DNA of 64,000 bases from contig NZ_AUXS01000044.1 of assembly GCF_001625565.1 (NCBI RefSeq), forward strand, positions 62,001 to 126,000, read 5' to 3'. Shown piece after piece: positions 41,404 to 49,373 of the stretch (the stretch's first letter is position 1; each line of letters opens with the position of its first letter). The DNA comes from Pseudoalteromonas luteoviolacea NCIMB 1944 (lineage in GTDB: Bacteria > Pseudomonadota > Gammaproteobacteria > Enterobacterales > Alteromonadaceae). Position numbers and translations under genes: made by a program. The notes under the pieces were generated by a model. That model was not told the origin of the DNA. It did not search any database and worked only from the letters and a program-made list of their open reading frames with translations.

Positions 41404-42111
41404 TTAAAATTCAAAGGTACGAGATACAGAAAACGCGATGCGCTCATCAGATGTGTCTGAGTCTATTGACGTATCTTCAGCTGCAATCGATAAATCGAAA
41501 CCCGATAAACTGGTTGAATAAGCGATTTCATAATGGTGGTAGGAGCTATTTGTCTCGTCCCATTTTACATCCCCTCCCACATAATTAGACACCGTATAAC
41601 TTACCGAAATATCGTGGTTTTCAGCAACTTCAAAAGTGTGTGATAACGTAGTAATAGTGTGTTTTTCATCTTGACCAGCGTAGTCCCAGCTATACCAAAA
41701 GTTAAACTCAGTCGTGCCCAGAGCATTATCAAATCCAAACTTAGTGTAAGCTTCTGGGTAATTTAAATCGCTGGAGTCGTCACCGCCATAATAGCTATAA
41801 TATGCGATGCCAACATCTAGGCTCACAGCGTCAGTCAATGAGAAGGTCCGCCCAAAGTAGACATCAACTTCCGTGTCTGTGCCATCGCTAAAGTCGACGT
41901 TTGAAGCCCATGAACCTGCATACCAATTCGTCTTTGAATTGCTGTAGTCTAAGCTAGCCTGTAGCGCAAAATCGTTATCCGTTTGGCTGATACCATTGAA
42001 TGTATAATCGGAAGCGCCAGTGATGGTTGAAGACCAATCACCTGCAATAACTGAATTAGAGGCAAACAATACAGACAGCGTACACAATGTGAGTCGCAGA
42101 TTTTTTTTCAT
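41404..42111 (-). CDS. TorF-type putative outer-membrane porin
   Basis: 235 residues from the ATG at 42111. A signal peptide (cleavage near ...SVIA|G) is followed by W-S-S-T-I-T-G-A-S-D-Y-T-F-N-G-I-S-Q-T and a series of amphipathic strands rich in Tyr, Ser and Asp. It ends in S-R-T-F-E-F with the C-terminal Phe required for barrel insertion. This is the pattern of the TorF family (TIGR02001), proposed porins of unknown substrate. Monocistronic; the ribosome site is weak. Confidence 0.85.
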   Translation of the reverse strand: MKKNLRLTLCTLSVLFASNSVIAGDWSSTITGASDYTFNGISQTDNDFALQASLDYSNSKTNWYAGSWASNVDFSDGTDTEVDVYFGRTFSLTDAVSLDVGIAYYSYYGGDDSSDLNYPEAYTKFGFDNALGTTEFNFWYSWDYAGQDEKHTITTLSHTFEVAENHDISVSYTVSNYVGGDVKWDETNSSYHHYEIAYSTSLSGFDLSIAAEDTSIDSDTSDERIAFSVSRTFEF

Positions 42112-42731
42112 AATTTTTATTTCGAAGTTAATCAAACCCCGAACCTTGTTAGTTTAAAAGTAAAAATGCGCTATCTAGATACTTCATATGCACCAAGTTT
42201 AGTGTAACTCACTGGTTAAACAAGCGAATACCCCAAGACAAGATCAGTAAATTAATATTTAAACAGCTAAAATTACCATTACCACAATAAGCAGAAACGA
42301 CATTTGTGCTTTAATGACGTAGTCAACAAGTAAAAAACAACTCGTAAAAAAGCATCATTTTAGTAGGTAACATGTTATTTTTGCTAATTTAATCTTAATA
42401 TTAGCTCTATTTCAATAGTACCTAATTACCAAACATTGCAAAGTTTGTTTAGCAATTATACTATTTTGAAATTTACACTTATAAATACACTCCATTTTTA
42501 ATCTCACACACCATAAATAAAAATTTAACGAAAAAAATGTTCAATAAAGGAGCAGCACGCATATCGCGATAATACTTATACCTATATCCCATGCCCGCCG
42601 TTACTTCTTGCCAAGCCGAGTCAGCCACAAGTTTGGTTATAGGCAAAGGGAACATTGTTTATGGAAGAAAGGATAAAAACTTGCCTGAAAGGCATTAAAA
42701 GCGGCGTTTTTAAATTTTTTTTAGATTTTTC
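42112..42731. other. Long gene-free region upstream of hsp20
   Basis: About 620 very AT-rich bases between the divergent porin and hsp20 genes. No credible frame, repeat or RNA gene was found. The right end leads into the heat-shock promoter at 42732. Confidence 0.45.
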
Positions 42732-42760
42732 CTTGAAAACAAATTGCCCCGTCCATAGAT
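42732..42760 (+). promoter_or_regulatory. Sigma32-like heat-shock promoter
   Basis: CTTGAAA (42732-42738) matches the sigma32 -35 element. After 12 bases comes GTCCATAG, an imperfect match to CCCCATNT; a run of CCCC just before it gives an alternative register. Transcription from here would leave a leader of roughly 110 bases before the Hsp20 start. That is long enough for a ROSE-type RNA thermometer as found in ibpA genes; I did not establish its fold. Confidence 0.5.
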
Positions 42761-42874
42761 AGTATTGTGAGGACGCCGACAGGGTCCCAACCAATACAAA
42801 ATATTATTTATTACGTTTGTTTATCGGTTCAATTGAAAGGTGAACAAACCTTATCGCTCTAAGAGGATATTATT

Positions 42875-43324
42875 ATGAGAAACGTAGATCTTACTCCACT
42901 ATACCGTTCATTCATTGGCTTTGACCACTTAGCGTCACTGATGGACCGAGCTGCACATAATGGCAAACAAACTAGCTACCCTCCATATAACATCGAGGCG
43001 CTGGACCAAGACAAATATCAAATTACAATGGCTGTTGCCGGCTTTAGCGAAGATGAACTGCATATAGAATCAGAGAACAACACGCTAAGAATTAAAGGTC
43101 AAAAAGCCAATAAAGAAGACCAAACTCAACGCAAATTTATTCACCAAGGTATTGCTGAGCGCAATTTTGAACAAAGCTTCCAGCTCGGTGACCATGTTAG
43201 AGTGATTGGCGCAGAATTAGAAAATGGTTTGCTGGTAGTCAGCCTAGAGCGAGAAGTACCGGAAGCCTTAAAACCAAGAAAAATTGAAATAGGTAAAGGC
43301 AAACTGCTCGAAAACGCCAGTTAA
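42875..43324 (+). CDS. Small heat-shock protein, IbpA-like
   Basis: 149 residues. The N-terminus M-R-N-V-D-L-T-P-L-Y-R-S-F-I-G-F-D is typical of IbpA. The alpha-crystallin domain (about 38-130) includes Y-Q-I-T-M-A-V-A-G-F and the G-L-L-V-V-S-L-E-R-E-V-P end. It holds unfolded proteins in large complexes during heat stress. AGAGGAT precedes the ATG, a sigma32-like promoter lies about 110 bases upstream, and a terminator follows. Confidence 0.93.
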   Translation: MRNVDLTPLYRSFIGFDHLASLMDRAAHNGKQTSYPPYNIEALDQDKYQITMAVAGFSEDELHIESENNTLRIKGQKANKEDQTQRKFIHQGIAERNFEQSFQLGDHVRVIGAELENGLLVVSLEREVPEALKPRKIEIGKGKLLENAS

Positions 43325-43363
43325 GCTTTACCCCAAAACAACCTATTTGATTATCCCTGATAA

Positions 43364-43385
43364 AGTCGCTTTATGCGGCTTTTTC
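43364..43385 (+). terminator. Intrinsic terminator of hsp20
   Basis: AGTCGC (43364-43369) pairs with GCGGCT (43375-43380), including one G-T pair, around a 5-base loop, and is followed by six T residues. It begins 40 bases after the hsp20 stop. Confidence 0.75.
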
Positions 43386-43422
43386 TGTGTATGTAAACCC
43401 CCTTTACAAACCAGCAGGGTAG

Positions 43423-43797
43423 CTACTTCGTTCTTTCTATTCCACACAATTCATTGCCACCGCATGTATCTTCAGGTTTAGTTTTATGCCTATTTGACTG
43501 CTGAGTATCCTTACAATTTTGCTTGTACGCTATAGAATTTTGTGCATTATCGTAAACATAAACAGCCGATGAAAACGCCGCAGTTGTCGCAGCAACCATA
43601 ACTGGAATAAAGAGATCTCCAGGAACAATGGGGCTGCGATTAGCTGGGTCATCGCCAAAGATCTGTACATCTATCTCCGTTTTTTCTCTGACAAAATCAC
43701 AGTGCTCATCAAAGTGCATTGTCTTTTTGGGCGCAACTATGCAGCCAGATAGTCCTATTAGGGCAATCAAACTTATCAAATGCTTACTGTTTTTCAC
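43423..43797 (-). CDS. Lipoprotein of unknown function
   Basis: About 124 residues. The chosen start is GTG at 43797, which has GAGG five bases upstream and begins a good lipoprotein signal (LSGC, Cys19); a TTG at 43818 would add seven residues. The mature part contains one hydrophobic stretch (VMVAATTAAFSSAVYVY) and five further cysteines, two of them near the C-terminus (DTCGG and LCGIE). No family recognised. Convergent with hsp20. Confidence 0.6.
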   Translation of the reverse strand: MKNSKHLISLIALIGLSGCIVAPKKTMHFDEHCDFVREKTEIDVQIFGDDPANRSPIVPGDLFIPVMVAATTAAFSSAVYVYDNAQNSIAYKQNCKDTQQSNRHKTKPEDTCGGNELCGIERTK

Positions 43798-44254
43798 ACT
43801 CACCTCGATACCAATCAATATACCCCTAATCTAGCACATTGATTTTTAGTAACTTGTAACAAAGTGTAGGCGAATTCCTGAACAGGTAACAGCCTCAAAG
43901 AAGTCAGGCATTTAACGCAAAAACATAAAATGACAGACAGGCGATAATTTAACCCATAGACGATGAAGGGCGTAAAGAAAATCAAATATATAGACAGTTT
44001 GATAACTCAAAGGCACTGCTTAATTTGTAAGTAGATTTAGGTTTTATGTAACTTGTCGATTTGAGCGAGAAACAGACGGCCAGCAAACTCGTTTTTGGAC
44101 AAAACGAATCAATTTTCATCGCTTTATAATTTGTAACTGATCTTCCAGGAACAACCATCAACCTATACATGAAATGGATACAACCTATTTTTATTAATAC
44201 CCTAAGTCGATATTAATATTACATTCGTGGTGTATATTTATAGAGAGATTATTC
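43798..44254. other. Intergenic region, nothing recognised
   Basis: About 450 AT-rich bases between the divergent lipoprotein and NmrA-like genes. One 62-codon frame on the minus strand has no ribosome site and no resemblance to anything. It is taken as promoter DNA. Confidence 0.4.
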
Positions 44255-45130
44255 ATGCAAAAATCAATTACGGTAATAGGCGCAACAGGTAACTTGGCTC
44301 AACCTGTTATTAGAAATTTAGTTGCTAAAGGCGTTCAAGTAACCGCCGTTGTACGAGATGTGCAAAAAGCAAAAGCAGCTCTACCTGAAGAGGTGACTTG
44401 TGTTTATGCAGATGTAAGCGATTTAGACAGTTTAAAAGACGCATTGAAAGGTGCAGAAACTGTTTATATCAGTTTAAATACCACTAGCCTTGATCCTAGT
44501 TTGCCATTTCATACTGAACGAGAAGGGGTAATTAATATTGTTGATGCCGCCAAAGAAAATGGCGTGAAGCACGTTATGCAAATTGTTGGTATTGACAGCT
44601 TACACGAAGAGTTTGCCGCTAAAGGATTAATTTACAAAACGAATCTAATTCGTTTACCGGGAATGGACTACATCAAAAAATCGGGAATTAACTATACCTT
44701 CTTCCACTGTTCGTTCTTTTTGGATTCATTCCCTGTATTTATTCAAGAAGGTCAGTTCGGCATCATCGGCGATCATACTTACCCTATCTACTATACTAAT
44801 ACGACCGATTTAGCGATAAACATTTACAACGCCATTGGTAACGACAAAGCTTATAACCAAGCGTTTTCAGTACAAGGTAAAGAAGGTATTTCATTTCCAG
44901 AAGCGGCGAGAAAATTCTTAGACGTATTCAGCCCCGAAACCCAAATAGCTACTTACCCGATTGCCGCTATTCCAGAGATGGGCTTTCCTGCAGAAGAAGC
45001 TGAATTTATGGAGCACTTGCTCACTTATTTTGAACAGTTAAATGAACAGCCTGTATCTGAACAAACCTGGCAAATATTAGGTGAGCCAACAACGACGATA
45101 GAGTCTTTTGCCAAATCACTTGTGAGTTAA
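44255..45130 (+). CDS. NmrA-family NAD(P)-binding protein
   Basis: 291 residues. The N-terminal Rossmann motif is V-I-G-A-T-G-N-L-A-Q-P-V-I (about 6-18), with V-V-R-D and a D-V-S-D-L-D-S-L segment, the NmrA/atypical short-chain-dehydrogenase layout. No Y-x-x-x-K catalytic pair is obvious. Such proteins may be NADPH sensors or quinone reductases. A LysR regulator is convergent on its right. Confidence 0.85.
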   Translation: MQKSITVIGATGNLAQPVIRNLVAKGVQVTAVVRDVQKAKAALPEEVTCVYADVSDLDSLKDALKGAETVYISLNTTSLDPSLPFHTEREGVINIVDAAKENGVKHVMQIVGIDSLHEEFAAKGLIYKTNLIRLPGMDYIKKSGINYTFFHCSFFLDSFPVFIQEGQFGIIGDHTYPIYYTNTTDLAINIYNAIGNDKAYNQAFSVQGKEGISFPEAARKFLDVFSPETQIATYPIAAIPEMGFPAEEAEFMEHLLTYFEQLNEQPVSEQTWQILGEPTTTIESFAKSLVS

Positions 45131-45152
45131 GCCAAGCTCTGGTTAGTTAATA

Positions 45153-46043
45153 TTAATTTCGCACTTGCATTAAATCGCTCAGTTGTTCAGTAATAAACTT
45201 AGCAGCTGGGCCAAGTGCTTTGGTATCGGACCAGATTAAATCCACTTCCTGAGCAAAGCTACTCCTGCTGTCGAATGACAAAGGCAAGTTTACAATTTTC
45301 TGTTTTGAATTAGTGTCTTTTAATACATAACGAGGCAATACCGCCCAACCAATGCCTTCACTAACCAGCTCGAAACATCCATGAACGTTTGCTACTTGCC
45401 AAATCTGAAATGAAGCTTGCCATTTAGTCATGGATGAATCTTCAAAACCTTTGATCAATATCTGCCTGTGCTGTTTTAAATCTTCCCAAGATACTTGTTT
45501 TAATTGTGACAGCGGATGCTCTTCAGATGCAACACAGACAAATTCCATAGCACCGACACCTCTAAAATCAACACCTTCTAAAGGGTTTTCAGGCTGTATT
45601 ACTATGCCAAGTTGTGCGGTGTCATTGGACACTCTGCGCCATACGTCCTGTACCGTGCCATAATCGATTTCAATATCGACATAAGGATGTTTTACGATGA
45701 GTTGTTTGAGTACATGACCTAGGTTTTCAATCGTTATTTGATTCTCTATAGCAATAGTCAGTTTAGTTTCAACGTTGGCAAGCAGTTCATCTGCCGCAAC
45801 TATTAACCTCTCTCTTTGCTCAACAACCCCACAAGCCCGACCTATTAAGGACTCTCCAGCAGGAGTGAGGGTTGGATATCTATGGCTGCGATCAAATAAA
45901 TCGACACCTAAATCAATCTCCAAGTTTGATACTAAGGTGCTCATTACTGATTGTGCTTTGCCAGTATATCTGGCAGCGGCGGAAAACGAACCACATTTAT
46001 GTGTTGCCACAAAAGCTTCTAATTGTTCGAAGGAAACGGCCAT
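45153..46043 (-). CDS. LysR-family regulator beside the PACE exporter
   Basis: 296 residues. The winged helix reads F-E-Q-L-E-A-F-V-A-T-H-K-C-G-S-F-S-A-A-A-R-Y. The effector domain starts near 92. It is divergent from the PACE-type exporter at 46135, with 91 bases between. In Acinetobacter the LysR protein AceR controls the PACE exporter gene aceI in the same arrangement, so regulation of that exporter is likely. Confidence 0.9.
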   Translation of the reverse strand: MAVSFEQLEAFVATHKCGSFSAAARYTGKAQSVMSTLVSNLEIDLGVDLFDRSHRYPTLTPAGESLIGRACGVVEQRERLIVAADELLANVETKLTIAIENQITIENLGHVLKQLIVKHPYVDIEIDYGTVQDVWRRVSNDTAQLGIVIQPENPLEGVDFRGVGAMEFVCVASEEHPLSQLKQVSWEDLKQHRQILIKGFEDSSMTKWQASFQIWQVANVHGCFELVSEGIGWAVLPRYVLKDTNSKQKIVNLPLSFDSRSSFAQEVDLIWSDTKALGPAAKFITEQLSDLMQVRN

Positions 46044-46134
46044 CTATCTACTTAATGTATATATTCTAAATAATAATCTAGTCACTAAGTATATAAAATG
46101 GTTAGCAGATAGCAATTTAGACGATGGATAAAAA

Positions 46135-46557
46135 ATGAGAACCAAACAAGAGCGAATAATTCACGCCCTGTTTTATGAAGTATTTGCCCTGCTGGGTATT
46201 AGCGTATTGCTTAAACCTTTATTTCAACTAGAAATGTCCAAATCTCTGACGATTGGTATTGCCTTTTCCATATTTGCCGTCGTTTGGAATTTAATATTTA
46301 ACTATGTTTTTGATACGTATTTGTTAAAACATCACCCCAAACAACTTATCCAGCGTTCACTAAAAGTAAGGGTTGTTCATGCCTTAGGTTTTGAAGGCAC
46401 TATGCTGGTATTGACTCTACCAATATTGGCTTGGTGGCTAAATGTGTCAATGTTTGAGGCACTACGATTGGAGTTGTTTTTAGTCATTTACATTACTTTA
46501 TACACTTTTGTTTATAACTACCTTTACGACATTATTAGCCCGCCAAAGATCAGATAA
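46135..46557 (+). CDS. PACE-family efflux transporter
   Basis: 140 residues with four membrane helices. It has the two tandem bacterial-transmembrane-pair repeats: R-I-x-H-A-L-x-Y-E at about 8-16 and R-V-V-H-A-L-G-F-E-G at about 79-88. Each is followed by W-N-x-x-x-N-Y-V-F-D or Y-N-Y-L-Y-D. The Glu in each first helix is expected to couple protons. PACE proteins export chlorhexidine, acriflavine or short polyamines. Divergent from a LysR regulator. It is the last chromosomal gene before the integron. Confidence 0.92.
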   Translation: MRTKQERIIHALFYEVFALLGISVLLKPLFQLEMSKSLTIGIAFSIFAVVWNLIFNYVFDTYLLKHHPKQLIQRSLKVRVVHALGFEGTMLVLTLPILAWWLNVSMFEALRLELFLVIYITLYTFVYNYLYDIISPPKIR

Positions 46558-46668
46558 TATGTAAGTAAATCAGAACTCGGTTCACCTTCTGATCATTAAA
46601 ATACGCCTGCTTTATATCACAAATTGTTATAATCGTTATTCGCTCATTTGAGACAGATTGTGTATTTA

Positions 46669-46720
46669 TACTAACGCACTTTGAGGCAAGAAATGTTTCA
46701 GCCCGGCCAGGCTGAAACGA
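46669..46720 (-). repeat. Possible degenerate attC at the distal end of the array
   Basis: The sequence TACTAACGC...GAGGC...GAAATG near 46669-46695 matches, in order and spacing, the left part of the intact attC at 51598. A 9-bp stem follows (GTTTCAGCC 46695-46703 with GGCTGAAAC 46710-46718). The R' half is missing. It may be the decayed last attC of the array or a plain hairpin downstream of the PACE gene. Confidence 0.35.
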
Positions 46721-46786
46721 AAGTGGACCTAAACGCGCTAGAGATGAAGGACAGCTGTGTGCCAGAAGCGGTCGCTCTTAACGCTT

Positions 46787-46877
46787 GCCTAACCGGCGTA
46801 AAATAGCAGGCTAAAATTAGCGACGAAGGAGCGCAAGCCTGCTGTTTTGCGTCCTTTGGTTTAGGCACTTGTTAGGC
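46787..46877 (-). repeat. attC site 1 (integron)
   Basis: 91 bp bounded by GCCTAAC (46787) and GTTAGGC (ending 46877). A near-palindromic middle holds GCAGGCTAAAATTAGCGAC and a matching GCAAGCCTGC. Together with seven similar sites, plus one interrupted copy, it defines the cassette array. It is the attC of the cassette whose gene is 46883-47230. Confidence 0.9.
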
Positions 46878-46882
46878 AACGG

Positions 46883-47230
46883 CTACAACCATTTTCCTTT
46901 TTCTGAGTGTATTTGCTCTCCATTTGTATCAAAGATCTGGAAAGTGCCATTGTTTAAAATTCTGTATGTTTCACTTTTGGTTTTGAATCTATAACCTTGA
47001 AATGCGCATGGCGTAACTCCGTCTGCACACATTGTATGAAACGCTTCACCACCAATTCGTATCTTCTCTGCACTATCATGCTCAATCATGTTCAAAACAA
47101 CATTGTCACAACCAACAACGCCTTCTTCGCACAGTTCAGTGATAGTCAATTCGTACTTTCCTGTAACCAACGTTTGACCGTAGGAATTAGATGAGACTAT
47201 TAATACGAATAGAAATAAAATTTTGCGCAT
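46883..47230 (-). CDS. Integron cassette: small exported protein
   Basis: 115 residues with a Sec signal peptide (cleavage near ...NSYG|Q). The mature protein has four cysteines (ELCEE, VGCDN, HTMCAD, TPCAF), likely two disulfides, and strand-like G-K-Y-E-L-T-I-T and G-T-F-Q-I-F segments suggesting a small beta sandwich. No family recognised. Its stop lies six bases from attC site 1 and its start 15 bases from attC site 2, so it fills one cassette, oriented away from the integrase as usual. Confidence 0.7.
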   Translation of the reverse strand: MRKILFLFVLIVSSNSYGQTLVTGKYELTITELCEEGVVGCDNVVLNMIEHDSAEKIRIGGEAFHTMCADGVTPCAFQGYRFKTKSETYRILNNGTFQIFDTNGEQIHSEKGKWL

Positions 47231-47244
47231 GACTTTCCTAAGTT

Positions 47245-47344
47245 GCCTAACGCCTTACTAATGGGCGCATAAATGCTTGGCTAAAATTAGCGACGAAGGA
47301 GCGCAAGCCAAGCGTTTTGCGTCCTTTTGAGTAACTTGTTAGGT
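47245..47344 (-). repeat. attC site 2 (integron)
   Basis: 100 bp from GCCTAAC (47245) to GTTAGGT (47344). Almost identical to site 5 over its whole length, including ATGCTTGGCTAAAATTAG and the complementary GCAAGCCAAGC. It belongs to the cassette carrying the gene at 47339-47701, whose stop codon lies in the R' core. Confidence 0.93.
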
Positions 47345-47701
47345 ATACGTTTCCCAACAGTTACTACTAGCAATTTTTTGAGTGTGGCTAGGATTATTTT
47401 TAATGAAGTCAATTGTTTCAACTTTGCTTTCAGGAAGAGCAGGATCTGAATGATAGCCACTGCCACAGTACCTAAAGCCAGCCTCCCAAAGTAACATTGC
47501 CGATTGCCACTTATTTTTACTCGATTGTTTTGGTGCACGAAAATTGCGACCTAAAAAAGCCATCTTGCGACCACAATTAGGGCAATTATGCTCGAGTTCT
47601 GATTCCGCTTGCCAAGCAGTACCCGTATTTGACTCTTCGGTCGCACGCCTTTTGAATGCCACTCGACAATCAAAACATGCAAATTTGTGCAGAAATTCCA
47701 T
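47339..47701 (-). CDS. Integron cassette: zinc-ribbon protein
   Basis: 120 residues. Two CxxC pairs (F-A-C-F-D-C near 8-13 and N-C-P-N-C near 39-43) can bind one zinc ion as a ribbon; two further cysteines follow. The rest is short and basic, with K-Q-S-S-K-N-K-W and a tryptophan-rich middle. Possible nucleic-acid or protein contact; no defined family. The stop lies inside attC site 2. The 5' end is ten bases from the IS element that has split the next attC. Confidence 0.7.
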   Translation of the reverse strand: MEFLHKFACFDCRVAFKRRATEESNTGTAWQAESELEHNCPNCGRKMAFLGRNFRAPKQSSKNKWQSAMLLWEAGFRYCGSGYHSDPALPESKVETIDFIKNNPSHTQKIASSNCWETYT

Positions 47702-47731
47702 GTATACCTAGACATAATGACTCCCACACGG

Positions 47732-47813
47732 TGCTAGCCTCCGCATTTTCGTGGGTTAGCTATAAGCCAGAGCCATACTTAGTTTGTCATCAACTAAATA
47801 GCAGAGGCTAGCA
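47732..47813 (+). promoter_or_regulatory. Hairpin hiding the transposase ribosome site
   Basis: TGCTAGCCTC (47732-47741) is perfectly complementary to GAGGCTAGCA (47804-47813). The second arm contains the AGAGG ribosome site region and the first base of the transposase ATG. A transcript entering from outside would fold this stem and block translation; a transcript starting inside the loop would not. This is a known way for insertion sequences to prevent read-through expression. Confidence 0.65.
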
Positions 47814-48967
47814 TGACTAAACATAACATACTTTTTATTGGCTTAGATACGCATAAAGAATTTGTTGAGGTCGCATACATAGAAGAACATCGCGGTTCAA
47901 ATCCGGTTCACCATGGCCGTGTTTCAAGCGCTAAACAGGCAATCATAAAATTGGCCAGACAATTTCAATCTAAATATCCCTATGCGACGCTTCATTTTGT
48001 CTACGAAGCAGGGCCTTGTGGATATTGGATTTACCGACTTTTAACGTCCTTAGGTCATTGTTGTTATGTTGTCGCACCTTCACTTATCCCTAAAAAGCCC
48101 GGTGAACGTGTTAAAACTGATAAACGTGATGCTTTAAAACTCGCTAAGTTACTCAAATCTGAAGACCTCACACCCATTTATGTGCCTGAGCCTGAAGATG
48201 AAGCCGTTCGCGACTTATCTCGAGCACGTGAAGTCGCTATGAAAGACTTAAAAGACGCTAAATACCAATTAAAGGCCTTGCTACTTAGAAATAATATCAA
48301 CTACGCAGGTACCGCTAATTGGTCTCTTAAACATCTACGCTGGTTAACCGAGTTAGTCTTACCACACCCCGCACAACAAATTGTATTGCAAGAATGCCTT
48401 CAAGCCATTAATGAGCGTATTGCTAGACTTCAACGGCTTGATAATGAGCTGACACACCATGTCTATCAATGGCGCTATTACCCGGTTGTAAAAGCTATCC
48501 AGGCCATGCGCGGAGTGCGACTATTAGTCGCAGCAGGTGTCGTCGCCGAGCTTGGCGATTTAACCCGTTTTGACCATCCCCGCAAGCTTATGAGTTACCT
48601 TGGTCTTGTCCCCAGTGAACACTCAAGTGGAGGTAAACGTCATATCGGGGCCATCACAAAGTGTGGGAATGGCCGAGTAAGGCGGCTGTTGATTGAAGGT
48701 GCACATACTTATCGCTATGCCGCCAATATATCCACTGAGTTACAAAAACGACAAGAAGGTTTACCAAAGCATATCATCGCCATCGCCTGGAAAGCGCAGG
48801 TGAGGTTATGCCGCCGATACCAAAAGCTCATCAATAAAGGTAAGCATTACAACCTGGTTATCACTGCTATTGCGCGTGAAATGATTGCCTATATCTGGGC
48901 GATTGCTAAAGAAGTGGTGCTCTCTCAGGTCGACCCAAAACTCAGATTGGCAAGAATACCGGCATGA
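47813..48967 (+). CDS. IS110-family DEDD transposase
   Basis: 384 residues. The N-terminal RuvC-like domain shows G-L-D-T-H-K (first Asp), V-Y-E-A-G-P-C-G (Glu) and K-T-D-K-R-D-A-L-K-L-A (two Asp), the DEDD set. The C-terminal transposase_20 domain has L-G-L-V-P-S-E-H-S-S-G-G-K-R-H-I-G-A-I-T-K-C-G-N with the conserved serine. The gene is intact. Enzymes of this family use an RNA encoded in the element's noncoding end to choose target and donor. In the IS1111 subgroup this RNA lies downstream of the gene, where about 290 noncoding bases are found here. Confidence 0.95.
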   Translation: MTKHNILFIGLDTHKEFVEVAYIEEHRGSNPVHHGRVSSAKQAIIKLARQFQSKYPYATLHFVYEAGPCGYWIYRLLTSLGHCCYVVAPSLIPKKPGERVKTDKRDALKLAKLLKSEDLTPIYVPEPEDEAVRDLSRAREVAMKDLKDAKYQLKALLLRNNINYAGTANWSLKHLRWLTELVLPHPAQQIVLQECLQAINERIARLQRLDNELTHHVYQWRYYPVVKAIQAMRGVRLLVAAGVVAELGDLTRFDHPRKLMSYLGLVPSEHSSGGKRHIGAITKCGNGRVRRLLIEGAHTYRYAANISTELQKRQEGLPKHIIAIAWKAQVRLCRRYQKLINKGKHYNLVITAIAREMIAYIWAIAKEVVLSQVDPKLRLARIPA

Positions 48968-49004
48968 AAAACGAATTAGAGTTAATGCATAGGATCAAGC
49001 ATCG

Positions 49005-49046
49005 GCTGTGGCACTACCACCGACGGCGTTAGGATGGCAGTACAGC
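49005..49046 (+). ncRNA. Candidate seekRNA/bridge RNA target loop
   Basis: In the 3' noncoding tail of the IS element, three stem blocks can pair: GCTGT/ACAGC (49005-49009 with 49042-49046), ACT/AGT and CCA/TGG. They enclose a 15-base loop at 49020-49034. The loop contains GGCGTTAGG (49025-49033), the exact reverse complement of CCTAACGCC, which is the sequence of the invaded attC core (47707-47710 joined to 49276-49280). Guide loops complementary to the target are the defining feature of IS110-family guide RNAs. The exact RNA ends and a donor loop were not identified. Confidence 0.65.
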
Positions 49047-49275
49047 TCACCCTGTATTGACCCACGAACATAGACTGAAGACAGGTGCCACGACGAACTA
49101 AGTAAGGTCAGCTCTGCTTATGAAAATAAGTAATCTACGAATATCAGCATGATAACCGACGACATTACTTGCTTCATTTTATGTATTAACTCGCTCTAAT
49201 TCGAGTGTGAGAATATATGGCTTGAAAAGTTAGGCAAGGAACAGTGTGTTTAACTTGACAGTGGGAGTCATACCA

Positions 49276-49368
49276 ACGCCTCAATCAGAGGCAAAAATCA
49301 GTTGGTTAAAATTAGCGGCGCAGGCGCAAAACCAACTGTTTTTTGTCCTTTGGATTGACTTGTTAGAT
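49276..49368 (-). repeat. attC site 3, right part (interrupted by the IS)
   Basis: The larger part of an attC, ending in GTTAGAT (49362-49368), with the paired CAGTTGGTTAAAATTAGCG and AAAACCAACTG segments. Its first five bases (ACCTA) were left at 47706-47710 by the IS insertion. The site is probably no longer usable as an R''-R' substrate in this form. Confidence 0.85.
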
Positions 49369-49373
49369 TTTGA

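Larger units (their letters stand above)
47711..49275 (+). mobile_element. IS110/IS1111-type insertion sequence inside an attC
   Basis: About 1565 bp (boundaries uncertain by one base) holding one DEDD transposase gene, about 100 bases of 5' and about 300 bases of 3' noncoding DNA. Perfect 11-bp inverted repeats, ATGACTCCCAC (47717-47727) and GTGGGAGTCAT (49261-49271), are subterminal: six bases from the left end and three or four from the right, as in the IS1111 subgroup. Joining the flanks restores ACCTAAC followed by GCC, a proper R'' core, so the element split attC 3 between CCTA and ACGCC without a target duplication. IS1111-attC elements that target integron recombination sites are known; this appears to be one. 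Confidence 0.88.

Noticed and set aside
43982..44170. 62-codon minus-strand frame
   Set aside because: No ribosome site and no recognisable composition; lies in promoter DNA.
47287..47538. 83-codon frame overlapping attC site 2 and the zinc-ribbon gene
   Set aside because: It runs through the attC and out of frame through the cassette gene; such frames arise in every attC of this array.
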